Positions 18,162 to 27,800 of a stretch of DNA of 64,000 nt are shown here, in pieces. A model generated the notes under the pieces. The model made no database searches. It had not been told where the DNA came from and saw nothing but the letters and a program-made list of their open reading frames with translations. A program made the translations under genes and the position numbers. Origin of the DNA: Rodentibacter pneumotropicus DSM 21403 (GTDB taxonomy: Bacteria > Pseudomonadota > Gammaproteobacteria > Enterobacterales > Pasteurellaceae); contig NZ_KB904058.1 in assembly GCF_000379905.1 (NCBI RefSeq), forward strand, positions 193 to 64,192, given 5' to 3'. The first letter of the stretch is position 1. Each line of letters opens with the position of its first letter.

Positions 18162-19457
18162 CTATGGTTTGATTATAGGGAGCACGACTTTAAAGCAACT
18201 TCCCTTCCCTAGCTCACTTTTTATTTCTAATTCCGCATTGTATTTCGCCAAAGCAAATTTGGTAATAGACAGACCAAGCCCCGTTCCTCCGGTTTGGCGA
18301 GAACGGGCATTATCAACCCGATAAAAACGTTCCGTTAATCGCGGAATATGCTCTGCCGCAATGCCAACCCCTGTATCAGTCACAGAAAAAATTGCTTTAT
18401 CTGCCAACGTAGTAAGTTGAACAGTAATCCTGCCTTTTTCCGGCGTATATCGAACCGCATTGAAAGTCATATTACTTAATGCACTATATAATTCCGGCTC
18501 TAACCCATAAAAATTAATATTCGGTTCAATGTTTACAATAAAGATATGTTTTTCACGTGAAAAATTTTGAGTTGCCTCAACCACTTGGTGAACCATTTTG
18601 GATAAATCAAAATTCTGGAATTCTCCGGCCGTGGACTGTCCCCGTTCTAAACGTGAAAGGGTTAATAAATCGGATAAAAGATTTAGCATTCTCTGCCCTT
18701 CTTTTTGCATTAAACCTAAAAATTGCTGACGCTGCTCAATAGGTAAATCAGGCATATCCGATAATGTTTCCACAAAACCGTTAACTACAGTAAGTGGCGT
18801 GCGCAATTCATGGGAAACATTAGCAACAAAGGCAATTTGAGCATCGTCTAATTGCTCTTCTTGAGTAATATCTTGTGTTATCAATAATTCGCTATTTTGA
18901 TAGAAAGGCTGCCGACTGATTTGCAAAATTCGTTTGAAATAATTTCCGTTAGGTAGACTAACTTTCAATTTAAGAGGATCACTTTCCAACTTCTTTTGTA
19001 GAAATTGTTGGAATTCAGGTAAACGAATGAGATTTGGTAGAATACCTTGGAGATCATTTTTATAGTTCAGATTAAGATGTTTGCAAGCAAGAGGATTAAA
19101 CCATTCGATACGGCCTTCGGTTAAAACGATAATTCCAGTGGGAATCGCCTCTATAACTTGATTAAAACGATCTAAGGAAACAGAAAGTTCTTTTTTTCGT
19201 TTTATACTGGCTTTACGTAAAGATAAAATTTTATCAAAAATATGTCCCCAGATTCCAAAACCCTGTATAGGATTTTCCTGATTCTCCAGCCAACGAATTA
19301 AACGAATTAAATAAAATAGCTGAAGACCTATCCATCCAAGCAATACAATATTAACTAAAATCCACATTATTTCCGTACCGGCAATTAAATATCCCACCCC
19401 GGCAGAACAAAATAGAGTGAGGATTAATCTAAATAAGGTCGGAAAAAATAATTTCAT
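18162..19457 (-). CDS. phoR: Phosphate regulon sensor histidine kinase PhoR
   Basis: PhoR senses phosphate status via PstSCAB/PhoU and phosphorylates PhoB. The 431-residue protein has two N-terminal membrane segments (about 8-27 and 30-53), a PAS-like region (about 92-200), the H box with His216 (FVANVSHELRTPL), the N box (NMTFNAVRYTPEKG), G1 (DTGVGI) and G2 (GTGLGLSI). Its ATG overlaps the phoB stop by one base (TAATG), so translation is coupled. Convergent with recX, only 28 bp away. Confidence 0.96.
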   Translation of the reverse strand: MKLFFPTLFRLILTLFCSAGVGYLIAGTEIMWILVNIVLLGWIGLQLFYLIRLIRWLENQENPIQGFGIWGHIFDKILSLRKASIKRKKELSVSLDRFNQVIEAIPTGIIVLTEGRIEWFNPLACKHLNLNYKNDLQGILPNLIRLPEFQQFLQKKLESDPLKLKVSLPNGNYFKRILQISRQPFYQNSELLITQDITQEEQLDDAQIAFVANVSHELRTPLTVVNGFVETLSDMPDLPIEQRQQFLGLMQKEGQRMLNLLSDLLTLSRLERGQSTAGEFQNFDLSKMVHQVVEATQNFSREKHIFIVNIEPNINFYGLEPELYSALSNMTFNAVRYTPEKGRITVQLTTLADKAIFSVTDTGVGIAAEHIPRLTERFYRVDNARSRQTGGTGLGLSITKFALAKYNAELEIKSELGKGSCFKVVLPIIKP

Positions 19458-20152
19458 TATGCTTCTTCTATATTGAAACGATAACCTGAACCACGAACGG
19501 TTTGTAACAAATACTCCAGTTTGCTTGGTTCTAGTGCCTGACGTAAACGACGAATATGCACATCAATGGTTCGCTCTTCCATAAAAATATGATCTCCCCA
19601 AACAAAATCAAGCAGTTGTACCCTGCTATATAAGCGGTTCGGATGAGTCATAAAGAAATGAAGTAATTTAAATTCAGTCGCCCCTAAGTTTAACCGAATA
19701 TTATTGCCAATCACAATTTTATTAACAGGATCTAAACTCAATCCTTTAATATTGATAATTTGATCTGTTTTGTGGGGATGGTGACGACGTAAAAATGCAT
19801 TGACTCGAGCAACTAATTCTCTTGGTGAAAAAGGCTTGGTAACATAATCGTCGGCACCGAGATTTAAACCTTTCTCCTTGTCCAATTCATCACTACGCGC
19901 AGTTAATAAGATAATAGGTAAACTTTCCGTGCGTTTGGTTGAACGCAATTCTTTGGTAAATTCGACACCAGAAACACCAGGCAGCATCCAGTCCAATAAA
20001 ATAAGATGAGGAAGCTGTTCATTAATTTGCAGCCTTGCTTGTGATACATTTTCCGCCGTACGTACCTCAAAACCGGCTTGTTCCAAGATAAATTTAATTA
20101 ATGTAATAATAGACTCTTCGTCTTCAACCACTAAAATATTTGCTTTTGGCAT
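19457..20152 (-). CDS. phoB: Phosphate regulon response regulator PhoB
   Basis: PhoB (231 residues) is a receiver plus winged-helix activator that binds Pho boxes. The receiver has the acidic pair Asp11/Glu12, phosphoacceptor Asp54 (LLDWMLPG) and the conserved Lys in VTKPFSP. The OmpR-type DNA-binding domain is about 130-228 and contains RTIDVHIRRLR. It lies downstream of pstB in the same direction. Two predicted targets of PhoB are in this window (upstream of pstS and phoU). Confidence 0.97.
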   Translation of the reverse strand: MPKANILVVEDEESIITLIKFILEQAGFEVRTAENVSQARLQINEQLPHLILLDWMLPGVSGVEFTKELRSTKRTESLPIILLTARSDELDKEKGLNLGADDYVTKPFSPRELVARVNAFLRRHHPHKTDQIINIKGLSLDPVNKIVIGNNIRLNLGATEFKLLHFFMTHPNRLYSRVQLLDFVWGDHIFMEERTIDVHIRRLRQALEPSKLEYLLQTVRGSGYRFNIEEA

Positions 20153-20201
20153 AGCCTACTCCCTGGATTTTCTGAAAAGTGCGGTTAAATTTAGAGACGT
20201 T

Positions 20202-20960
20202 TTAACCGAATTTACCCGTAATATAATCCTCGGTCTCTTTACGCTGCGGTTTCGTAAAGATTTGTTTGGTATCGCCGATTTCAATAAGCTCGCCAAGATA
20301 CATATAAGCGGTCATATCGGAAACCCGTGCAGCCTGTTGCATATTATGGGTCACAATGGCAATAGTATAGTCATTCTTAAGTTCTGTAATTAGCTCTTCA
20401 ATATAAGCCGTTGATATAGGATCAAGAGCGGAAGTAGGTTCATCAAGTAATAATACTTCCGGCTGACAAGCTATGGCTCTGGCTATACATAAACGTTGTT
20501 GTTGCCCGCCTGAAAGGGAATTACCGGATTGTTTCAGCTTATCTTTAACTTCAGTCCATAACGCCGATTTTTTTAATGCCCATTCCACCCGTTCATCCAA
20601 ATCACTTTTGCTGAGTTTTTCGTATAGTTTTACCCCAAAAGTCACATTATCGTAAATTGACATTGGAAAAGGCGTTGGTTTTTGGAAAACCATTCCCACT
20701 TTGGCGCGTAATAAGTTAACATCAACATCCGCATCAAGAATATTTTTATTGTCTAATAATAATTGCCCTTCCGCTCGCATATTGGGATAAAGATCATACA
20801 TCCGGTTAAATATGCGTAATAATGTGGACTTACCACAACCGGAAGGCCCGATAAAGGCAGTAACTTTTTTTTCTAAAATATCGACATTAATATTTTTTAG
20901 TGCGTGGAAATGCCCATAATAAAAATTTAAATTTTGGGTTGAGAGTTTTGTTTTCATCAT
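20202..20960 (-). CDS. pstB: Phosphate ABC transporter ATP-binding protein PstB
   Basis: This ATPase of the high-affinity PstSCAB phosphate importer has 252 residues. Walker A is GPSGCGKS (38-45), the signature LSGGQ (149-153) and Walker [11 protein letters not shown] (171-180). Two consecutive ATGs (20960 and 20957) follow a TAAGGA site; the second is better spaced, so the true protein may be one residue shorter. It lies 6 bp after pstA. Confidence 0.97.
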   Translation of the reverse strand: MMKTKLSTQNLNFYYGHFHALKNINVDILEKKVTAFIGPSGCGKSTLLRIFNRMYDLYPNMRAEGQLLLDNKNILDADVDVNLLRAKVGMVFQKPTPFPMSIYDNVTFGVKLYEKLSKSDLDERVEWALKKSALWTEVKDKLKQSGNSLSGGQQQRLCIARAIACQPEVLLLDEPTSALDPISTAYIEELITELKNDYTIAIVTHNMQQAARVSDMTAYMYLGELIEIGDTKQIFTKPQRKETEDYITGKFG

Positions 20961-20966
20961 AATTCC

Positions 20967-21818
20967 TTAGTGTTTTTTACGACCTAAAATTCTCGCTATG
21001 ATATTAGTAATTAATACCGTAAATGCGATCAGCAGTGCCCCAGCCCAAGCAAGCGATTGCCAGTCTTTATAAGGACTCATCGCAAATTGATAAATCACAT
21101 TTGGTAAATTAGCGATAGGTTGATTCATATCAGAACTGAAAAATTGATTATTTAACGCGGTGAATAACAAAGGTGCGGTTTCACCGGAAATTCGAGCAAA
21201 TGCAAGTAAAACACCGGTTAAAACACCTGTTTTCGCTGCTTTTAGTGTCACCATTGAAACCATTTTCCATTTTGGTGTTCCTAAAGCATAAGCCGCTTCC
21301 CGTAAACCATTCGGCACTAATTTCAACATATTTTCAGTAGTTCGTACGACTACCGGAACAACCAATAAAGATAACGCTAAAGCACCGGCCCAACCGGAAA
21401 AATGCCCTTGTTTCACAACAATAATGCCATAGATAAATAAACCGATAACAATTGAAGGCGCTGACAGCAAGATATCATTCATAAATCGCGTCATACCGGC
21501 TATTTTGCTATGTCTGCCAAATTCCGCTAAATAAACACCGGTCAAAATACCGATTGGTGTTCCAATAAAAAGACCGAATAACGTGATGAGTAAACTCCCC
21601 CAGATAGCATTTCGTAAACCACCTCCAGCATCGGGAGGCAGGGTATCAACCCGAAAAAGATGAAGTCCTAATCCGCTTATTCCATGGGTCAATAGAGTAT
21701 AAAAAATCCAACCAAGCCAAAATAAACCGAATCCCATCATCACCCAAGCCAACATTAAATAGAAGCGGTTAAGCCACTGACGGCGCACATATAACGAATG
21801 ATTTATTGTATTTTTCAT
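20967..21818 (-). CDS. pstA: Phosphate ABC transporter permease PstA
   Basis: This inner-membrane channel subunit pairs with PstC. The 283-residue protein has six hydrophobic segments and the EAA loop ([15 protein letters not shown]) that contacts PstB. Its start codon abuts the pstC stop with no gap, implying coupled translation and equal stoichiometry. Confidence 0.96.
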   Translation of the reverse strand: MKNTINHSLYVRRQWLNRFYLMLAWVMMGFGLFWLGWIFYTLLTHGISGLGLHLFRVDTLPPDAGGGLRNAIWGSLLITLFGLFIGTPIGILTGVYLAEFGRHSKIAGMTRFMNDILLSAPSIVIGLFIYGIIVVKQGHFSGWAGALALSLLVVPVVVRTTENMLKLVPNGLREAAYALGTPKWKMVSMVTLKAAKTGVLTGVLLAFARISGETAPLLFTALNNQFFSSDMNQPIANLPNVIYQFAMSPYKDWQSLAWAGALLIAFTVLITNIIARILGRKKH

Positions 21819-22769
21819 CTAACGTCCCTCTGATTTTACCGCTTTTAATAACATTAATTTTGATAAACACAGTACGGTAAATGTTATAACGAAAAGAATT
21901 AATCCGAGATAAAGTAGTGCGGACAAATGCATCGGATCAACGGCTTCTGCAAATTCATTTGCAAGAGCGGAAGTGATCGATACACCGGAGTTATTTAAGC
22001 TAGCGCTGATATTAAAGGTATTTCCAATAACAAAGGTAACTGCCATCGTTTCACCTAAAGCACGCCCCAAGCCAAGAATAACGCCGCCTATTACACCCAC
22101 TTTCGTATAAGGTAATACAATACGGCTAATAACTTCCCAACGGGTACAACCTAAACCATAGGCTGACTCTTTTAACATTGTGGGCGTTACTTCAAATACA
22201 TCCCTCATCACCGAAGCAATATAAGGAATAATCATAATCGCAAGGATTAAGCCTGCCGCAAATAAGCCGATTCCCATCGGAATACCATCAAATAATATGC
22301 CAATTAACGGAATATCGCTAAAGTGTTCAATCATAAACGGCTGCACAGTTTCGGAAAATATAGGGGCAAACACAAACAATCCCCACATCCCGTAAATGAT
22401 AGAAGGAATACCCGCTAATAATTCTATTGCAATACTTAATGGACGGCGTAGTACCACAGGACAAAGTTCGGTGAGAAAAACCGCAATCCCGAAGCTAACC
22501 GGCACAGCAATAATCAGTGCAATAATAGAAGTCACTAATGTACCGTATATAGGTGCGAGTGCACCATATTTGCCTTGTACGGTATCCCATTCGTTTGAAC
22601 TAAAAAATTCAAAACCAAATTGTTGCATTGCGGGATAAGCACCAATAATCAATGAAAGTAAAATTCCACTGAGTATCGCTAATACGAACAAAGCAAAAAA
22701 ACGGGTGGTATTAACAAATAAAGCATCAATAAATGCTTGTTGTTTCAGTTTTTGGGAAAGTGTCATCAT
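21819..22769 (-). CDS. pstC: Phosphate ABC transporter permease PstC
   Basis: This 316-residue permease pairs with PstA, with six hydrophobic segments and the EAA-like loop [15 protein letters not shown]. Two adjacent ATGs (22769, 22766) follow AAGGAAAA. It is separated from pstS by a strong hairpin that likely lets pstS mRNA accumulate above the membrane genes. Confidence 0.96.
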   Translation of the reverse strand: MMTLSQKLKQQAFIDALFVNTTRFFALFVLAILSGILLSLIIGAYPAMQQFGFEFFSSNEWDTVQGKYGALAPIYGTLVTSIIALIIAVPVSFGIAVFLTELCPVVLRRPLSIAIELLAGIPSIIYGMWGLFVFAPIFSETVQPFMIEHFSDIPLIGILFDGIPMGIGLFAAGLILAIMIIPYIASVMRDVFEVTPTMLKESAYGLGCTRWEVISRIVLPYTKVGVIGGVILGLGRALGETMAVTFVIGNTFNISASLNNSGVSITSALANEFAEAVDPMHLSALLYLGLILFVITFTVLCLSKLMLLKAVKSEGR

Positions 22770-22777
22770 TTTTCCTT

Positions 22778-22803
22778 ATCCCCTCCCGTTAAAGGGAGGG
22801 GAT
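22778..22803 (-). other. pstS-pstC intercistronic hairpin
   Basis: Perfect 10-bp GC-rich stem ATCCCCTCCC (22778-22787) with GGGAGGGGAT (22794-22803), loop GTTAAA. On the transcribed (minus) strand it is followed by the pstC ribosome-binding site rather than a T-run, so it resembles an mRNA-stabilising or partial-termination element. Confidence 0.75.
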
Positions 22804-22810
22804 ATATTTT

Positions 22811-23830
22811 TTATTTCAAGTTAACTTTTTTCCATTCATCGCGCACAAGCTGTTTTACATTATCCGGTAAAGGAACATAATCCAATTTTTGTGCTTGCTC
22901 ATTACCTTTTGTGTACGCCCAGTCAAAGAAATTCAAGACAGTTTCCGCTCTTTGCTTATCCGATACATTCTTAGGTACTAAAATAAAGGTTGCGGCAGCA
23001 AGAGGCCAAGCTTGCGCAGAAGGCTGATTAGTTAATACTAAACTGAATCCTTTCGCTTTATTCCAATCAACATTTGCAGCTGCCGCAAAACTTTCTTGAG
23101 AAGGTAAAACAAAATTACCCGCCGCATTCTTTAACTGAACGTAGGTCATTTTATTCTGTTTCGCATAGGCATATTCAACATAGCCGATGGAATTCTTCAC
23201 ACGTCCTACATAAATTGATACGCCTTCATTACCTTTTCCTGCCGCACCGCTTGCAGAAGTTGGCCATTTGACCGTATTCGCCGCACCGACTTTATCTTTC
23301 CAATCTGAGGAAACTTGGCTTAAATAGTGGGTGAAAATAAAACTTGTACCGGAACCGTCTGCACGAAACACTGTTGTAATCATTTTATCCGGCAAATTTA
23401 ACGAAGGATTTAATTGCTTAATCTTTTCATCGTTCCAATGGGTAATTTTTCCTAAGTAAATATCGGCTAATAATTCACCGGTTAATTTCAATTCTCCGGC
23501 TTTTATTCCTTCCACATTAATTACCGGAACAACACCACCGATAACGGTTGGAAATTGGACAAGATTATTTTTTTCAAGATCATTCTCTTTCATTGGTGAG
23601 TCTGACGCACCAAAATCAACGGTGCCTGAGAGAATTTGTTTTACACCACCGGAAGATCCAATAGACTGATAGTTTATTTGATTACCTGTTTCAGCTTTAT
23701 AATTCATCGCCCATTGCACGTAAATCGGTTGTGGAAAGGAAGCCCCTGCTCCGGTAACCGTTGTTGCTTTCGCTGCTTGACTGAAAGCAAAAATGGACAA
23801 TAAAGCGAGAGTGACAGTACGTATTTTCAT
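22811..23830 (-). CDS. pstS: Periplasmic phosphate-binding protein PstS
   Basis: This high-affinity periplasmic phosphate receptor feeds PstCA. The 339-residue precursor has a Sec signal peptide of about 22 residues ending AKA, then the family opening TVTGAGASFPQPIYVQW. The phosphate-binding segment DSPM and the FRADGSGTSFIFTHYL region are intact. An AGGAGA ribosome-binding site precedes ATG 23830, and a Pho-box promoter lies 43-76 bp upstream. As first gene of pstSCAB-phoBR it should be strongly induced on phosphate starvation. Confidence 0.97.
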   Translation of the reverse strand: MKIRTVTLALLSIFAFSQAAKATTVTGAGASFPQPIYVQWAMNYKAETGNQINYQSIGSSGGVKQILSGTVDFGASDSPMKENDLEKNNLVQFPTVIGGVVPVINVEGIKAGELKLTGELLADIYLGKITHWNDEKIKQLNPSLNLPDKMITTVFRADGSGTSFIFTHYLSQVSSDWKDKVGAANTVKWPTSASGAAGKGNEGVSIYVGRVKNSIGYVEYAYAKQNKMTYVQLKNAAGNFVLPSQESFAAAANVDWNKAKGFSLVLTNQPSAQAWPLAAATFILVPKNVSDKQRAETVLNFFDWAYTKGNEQAQKLDYVPLPDNVKQLVRDEWKKVNLK

Positions 23831-23872
23831 GGTATTCTCCTTAAGTTTGGATGATTAAGTAGTCACGCTGTT

Positions 23873-23906
23873 AATATAGTAAAGAAATATTTCATAGATA
23901 TGACAG
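23873..23906 (-). promoter_or_regulatory. Pho box and -10 of pstS
   Basis: Read on the minus strand: CTGTCAT (23900-23906), 4 bp, ATGAAAT (23889-23895), 10 bp, then -10 TATATT (23873-23878). The first 7-mer is a perfect PhoB half site and the second matches 4/7. The spacing equals that of E. coli PhoB promoters, where the box replaces the -35. Confidence 0.8.
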
Positions 23907-23985
23907 ATAAACATTTATTTACATCAAGTAGAATTAGATTTGCCCGAATTACAAAACAAAGAAAAAATCAACCGCACTTTCTAAC

Positions 23986-24687
23986 TTATTTTAAGTTAGA
24001 CTCGATCTCTTCTAGTCTCTTATGGCGAATATCAATACCGCGAACTAAATACACAACATGTTCCGCGATATTTTTAGCATGATCGCCAATCCTCTCTACG
24101 GCCTTATTCATCATCATCACATCAATCCAAGTGCTGATATTTTGAGGTTGCTCAAAAATATTCGTGGTAAGTAAGCGTAATTGATTGCGATAATCCATAT
24201 CTAATTTTTCATCCGTTAAACGTAATTCGACTGCCGCATTTTCATCTAATCGGGCAAAAGCATCCAACGCACGGCGGATCATTACAGACGACATTTCTAA
24301 AATACGATGAGTGTCGTACAATCCGGAAGCAGAAATTTTGTTATTAATTAATAAGTTATTTGTATAGAAAGCAATTTTTTTTAGTTCATCGCCGATGCGC
24401 TCCAGATCAACGATGATTCTAGATGTAGTTAAAACGAAACGTAAATCACCGGCTGCTGGTTGGCGTCGAGCAATAATTGTTTGGCAGTGATCATCAATTA
24501 ATTCTTCCATTTCATTGATTTTCTTTTCACTTTCAATCACCTCCTTTAATCCTTGCGGATTAGCTTGGCTCAGGCTTTGTAGAATAATTTGAATTTGCTG
24601 CTCGACTATCCCGCCCATTTGCATAACTTCTGTGCGAACACCTTCCAATTCTTGATTAAAATGTGAAGAAATATGCTGATTTTTCAT
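23986..24687 (-). CDS. phoU: Phosphate transport system regulator PhoU
   Basis: PhoU (233 residues) links the Pst transporter to PhoR and lowers PhoB activity when phosphate is sufficient. It is all-helical with two tandem PhoU three-helix repeats (about 18-110 and 120-215) and the metal-site motif ERIGDELKKIAF in the first and ERIGDHAKNIAEH in the second. An AAGGA ribosome-binding site precedes ATG 24687. Here phoU is promoter-proximal to pstS, the reverse of E. coli, where it ends the operon, and it has its own Pho box. Confidence 0.97.
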   Translation of the reverse strand: MKNQHISSHFNQELEGVRTEVMQMGGIVEQQIQIILQSLSQANPQGLKEVIESEKKINEMEELIDDHCQTIIARRQPAAGDLRFVLTTSRIIVDLERIGDELKKIAFYTNNLLINNKISASGLYDTHRILEMSSVMIRRALDAFARLDENAAVELRLTDEKLDMDYRNQLRLLTTNIFEQPQNISTWIDVMMMNKAVERIGDHAKNIAEHVVYLVRGIDIRHKRLEEIESNLK

Positions 24688-24720
24688 TTTGATCCTTAAA
24701 AATAAACTAAATGCGTTTGG

Positions 24721-24754
24721 ATTATAAAAGGGAAATATTTCAGGAATATGACAA
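24721..24754 (-). promoter_or_regulatory. Pho box and -10 of phoU
   Basis: Minus strand: TTGTCAT (24748-24754), 4 bp, CTGAAAT (24737-24743), 10 bp, then a perfect TATAAT (24721-24726). Half sites match CTGTCAT 6/7 and 5/7. The spacing is identical to the pstS promoter. Confidence 0.8.
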
Positions 24755-24831
24755 ACTATAAGATGGTGCTAAAAAGCAATCCCCGAACGTTACAAAAAAC
24801 GAAAATAGGGATTAATATTAAATATTGCAAA

Positions 24832-24865
24832 TGATATTGAATATCAATTAGATTTAAATTAGAAT
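24832..24865 (+). promoter_or_regulatory. Promoter of the autotransporter with Fur box
   Basis: A perfect 7-1-7 palindrome, TGATATTGAATATCA (24832-24846), differs from the Fur core TGATAATNATTATCA at one position in each half. It covers a -35 TTGAAT (24837-24842), which is 17 bp from -10 TAGAAT (24860-24865). Iron-dependent repression by Fur is the likely reading. Confidence 0.65.
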
Positions 24866-24897
24866 CGCACGCAATTTTATCGCCACAGGAGACAAAT

Positions 24898-27800
24898 ATG
24901 AATAATAGATCGAATTTATTATTAACAGGGCTAAAGATTAGTGCGGTTGCAACAGCAATGAGTTCCGTTTCTGTCTATGCTTATGAACAAGGTAAAGGTG
25001 CAACGGCCGTTATTAATGCTGAAGAAAAAATTGAAAAAATTGATTCGATTACCAGCGATAGTACTGAAGAGCGAATTCAAGGGCGATTTAATCGTTCTGG
25101 TAATCCAGTACGGATCATTTGGTATGGAAATCCACAAGATGGAGATGGTCGTGTTGCTCAAACCGGGGCTCACAATCAAGGACACATTGTGGGCAAAGTG
25201 ATAGCAAAAGGTAAAGATACGACCGAATCGGCAGATAGACGAAGCGCCATTTCAATTGATGGGGTAGCAAATGGTATTGATGCGCTTGGTTGGTCTGCAC
25301 CAAGTAATGCGAACGATGTTGTGTTTGTATTACAGAAAGTAGAAAACAATGGTGCTATTTCAGCAGAAGCCAACTTGAAAGGCGGGGCGGCAGAAACGAA
25401 CGGTGATGTTCAATCTTATGGAAGTAGTAACGGTATTTCTGTAGTTGGACTCGCTGATTTTGGTAAGCATAATGCAGAAGTGGGTGCTGATGGCTTTGTA
25501 GATGGTTATAGTGGTGCAACCGGAGTATCCCGCCGTAACAGTGTCAGTCGCACCGCAACACGTTCAGTAAGTTCAACGACACAGAGCTCTCCGTTACTAG
25601 ACAAAGTGGATTTTGAAGGGAAAACAGTTAATGTTAGCCTGCAAAATATTCTAAATAATGGTCAAATAACGGGAAAAATTCATGCTGAAGGCGCTTCCGC
25701 TCCCCCTCATACTGCGAACTATAAACCTCAATTTTATTCTGTGACGGGGAGCTCATCCGGTAATGCCGTATCTGTCTCTTCTTATGTCAATACCATTGAT
25801 AGATACACTTACTCTGAAAACAAACAAAATTTTGCGAAATTGGGAGATATTACTAATAGTGGAAGTTTAGTTGGCGAAGCTAAACTATTAGGTGGACAAA
25901 ATACGACCCATACTCGTACGACATCAAGTAATAGCGGAAACGGTATCTCTGCACTAGCTAAAACAGGGCGATTTGCGAAAAATCGCACTGAATCAGCAAT
26001 AGGAAATATTCAGAATAGTGGGCAGATTAAAGGACAATTAACTCAGATTTCTGGTCATAACTCTCATTATCCGGGCGTTCATTTATATTCAAATGCGGAT
26101 GCTCTCGGCAGTGGAAATGCGCTGTCTGTTACAAGCGAAGCCATTAATGCACAAACTCGTTATCCTGCCAATTCAACTATCGGCAATATTACAAATAGTG
26201 GTAGTATGCGTGGCAACGCCTTAGTCAAGGCGGGTAATGGTACCGGTGAGATTATGGCGAATGCAATTGCTACGGGTAATGGTATTTCTGTTTTTGCCAG
26301 AGGAAATAGTGGAGAATTTGCAACAATTGGTCGTGTAGATAACCGAGGTATTATTTCCGGACAGATTGAAGTCAGTGGCGGCAAATCAAATGCAAGTAAA
26401 GAAGATAAAGCATTTATCCCTGATATTGTGTTGCAAACTTCATCAAATAAGCCCAGCACACCTCGGTTAAGCGAAGATCTTTGCCGTTGGTTAGCAAAAA
26501 ATACGCCTGGTTGTGAGCCTGAAACCAATACATCAAATACTTCTACTGAAGTCACAAGATCTGATCTGTCTTCTAATTCAATTCAGAGTGTAGTCACCGC
26601 CCATTCAAGTGGTAACGGTATTACCGCTTGGACTTATAATGAGTCTAGCGAATATTCTCCACAAAAAGCACAACTAGGAGGGCTTATCAATGCAGGTTCG
26701 ATCAGTGGTTATGCGAAAGTCTGGCACGGATTTTCTCAAGATGGCTATACTCGGGTGGATTATCGCAATAACGGCGCGGGTGTTGCATTAAATGCAAGTA
26801 GTAATGCAAATATTACCAATGCCGGAATAATTTCAGGTAATCATAGTGCTTTATTAGTTAGAGGCAAGGCGAATAGAGCTTATAGCTCAAGCAACCCAAC
26901 CTATGAAACAGGTTTTAAAGGTAAAGTTGAGAACTATGGTATTTTAGCCGGGCGCTTAATTGCTGGTGGATACGAATTAGATCCGACATCTAACCAATCC
27001 TATCGCTATTTTGAGACATTAAATGCAAATAATGTGAAAAATACCGGTTTATACATTACGTTAGATAAAAATGAACAGGTTGAAAAAATCACTGTTGGTA
27101 ATCATACTCTCAGTCCATTCACTTATAATGGCAAAACTTATCAAGTAGAAAATGCGCCATTGTCATCAAATAAAAAAGATAGCGAAAAGCTAACAACTTC
27201 GGAAAGCACTATCAATAATAAAATTATCAATGGTGTAGGGATAGAGAACGGCGCATTGTTTGCTACACATACCACACACCTCACTGACTCTATTATTAAT
27301 GGCTATAAAACAGCATTAAAAGTAGGAGAAAACGCCCAAGTCCATTTGAATAATACCATTTTAAATGCAAATGGTTTTAAGGTTAACCAATCAGAAAAAC
27401 TGTTGGCGATTTTAGGGGATGCCGGTTCTAACCAAGTTGTATTAACCAATCAAACTCTTATTAATGGTGATATTGATCTTAAAGCAGGCAATGATGAGCT
27501 TACTATTGCGGATAACCAAGTGAGATTTAACGGACAGACTATTGATTTAGGCAATGGCTTGGATAAATTGCATTTCGGTCAATCTAATAGGAAAAATTCT
27601 CAACCGATTAAAGTAGATTATGCTATCTACAATGCGGAAGATATGATTGTTAATCAGGATACGAATTTATTAGCGAATGCAAAAATTCGAGGCACAAATA
27701 CTATTACTCTGAATAATGACTTACACTATCAAGTACTTGATGCTGAAACTCACGCATTGTTTGACCCTGAGCGTAATGAAAAAATAACCCTAAGTGGATT

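Noticed and set aside
24760-24897. Phase-variable simple repeat upstream of the autotransporter
   Set aside because: No tandem tetramer or homopolymer tract long enough for slippage in the promoter or early codons.
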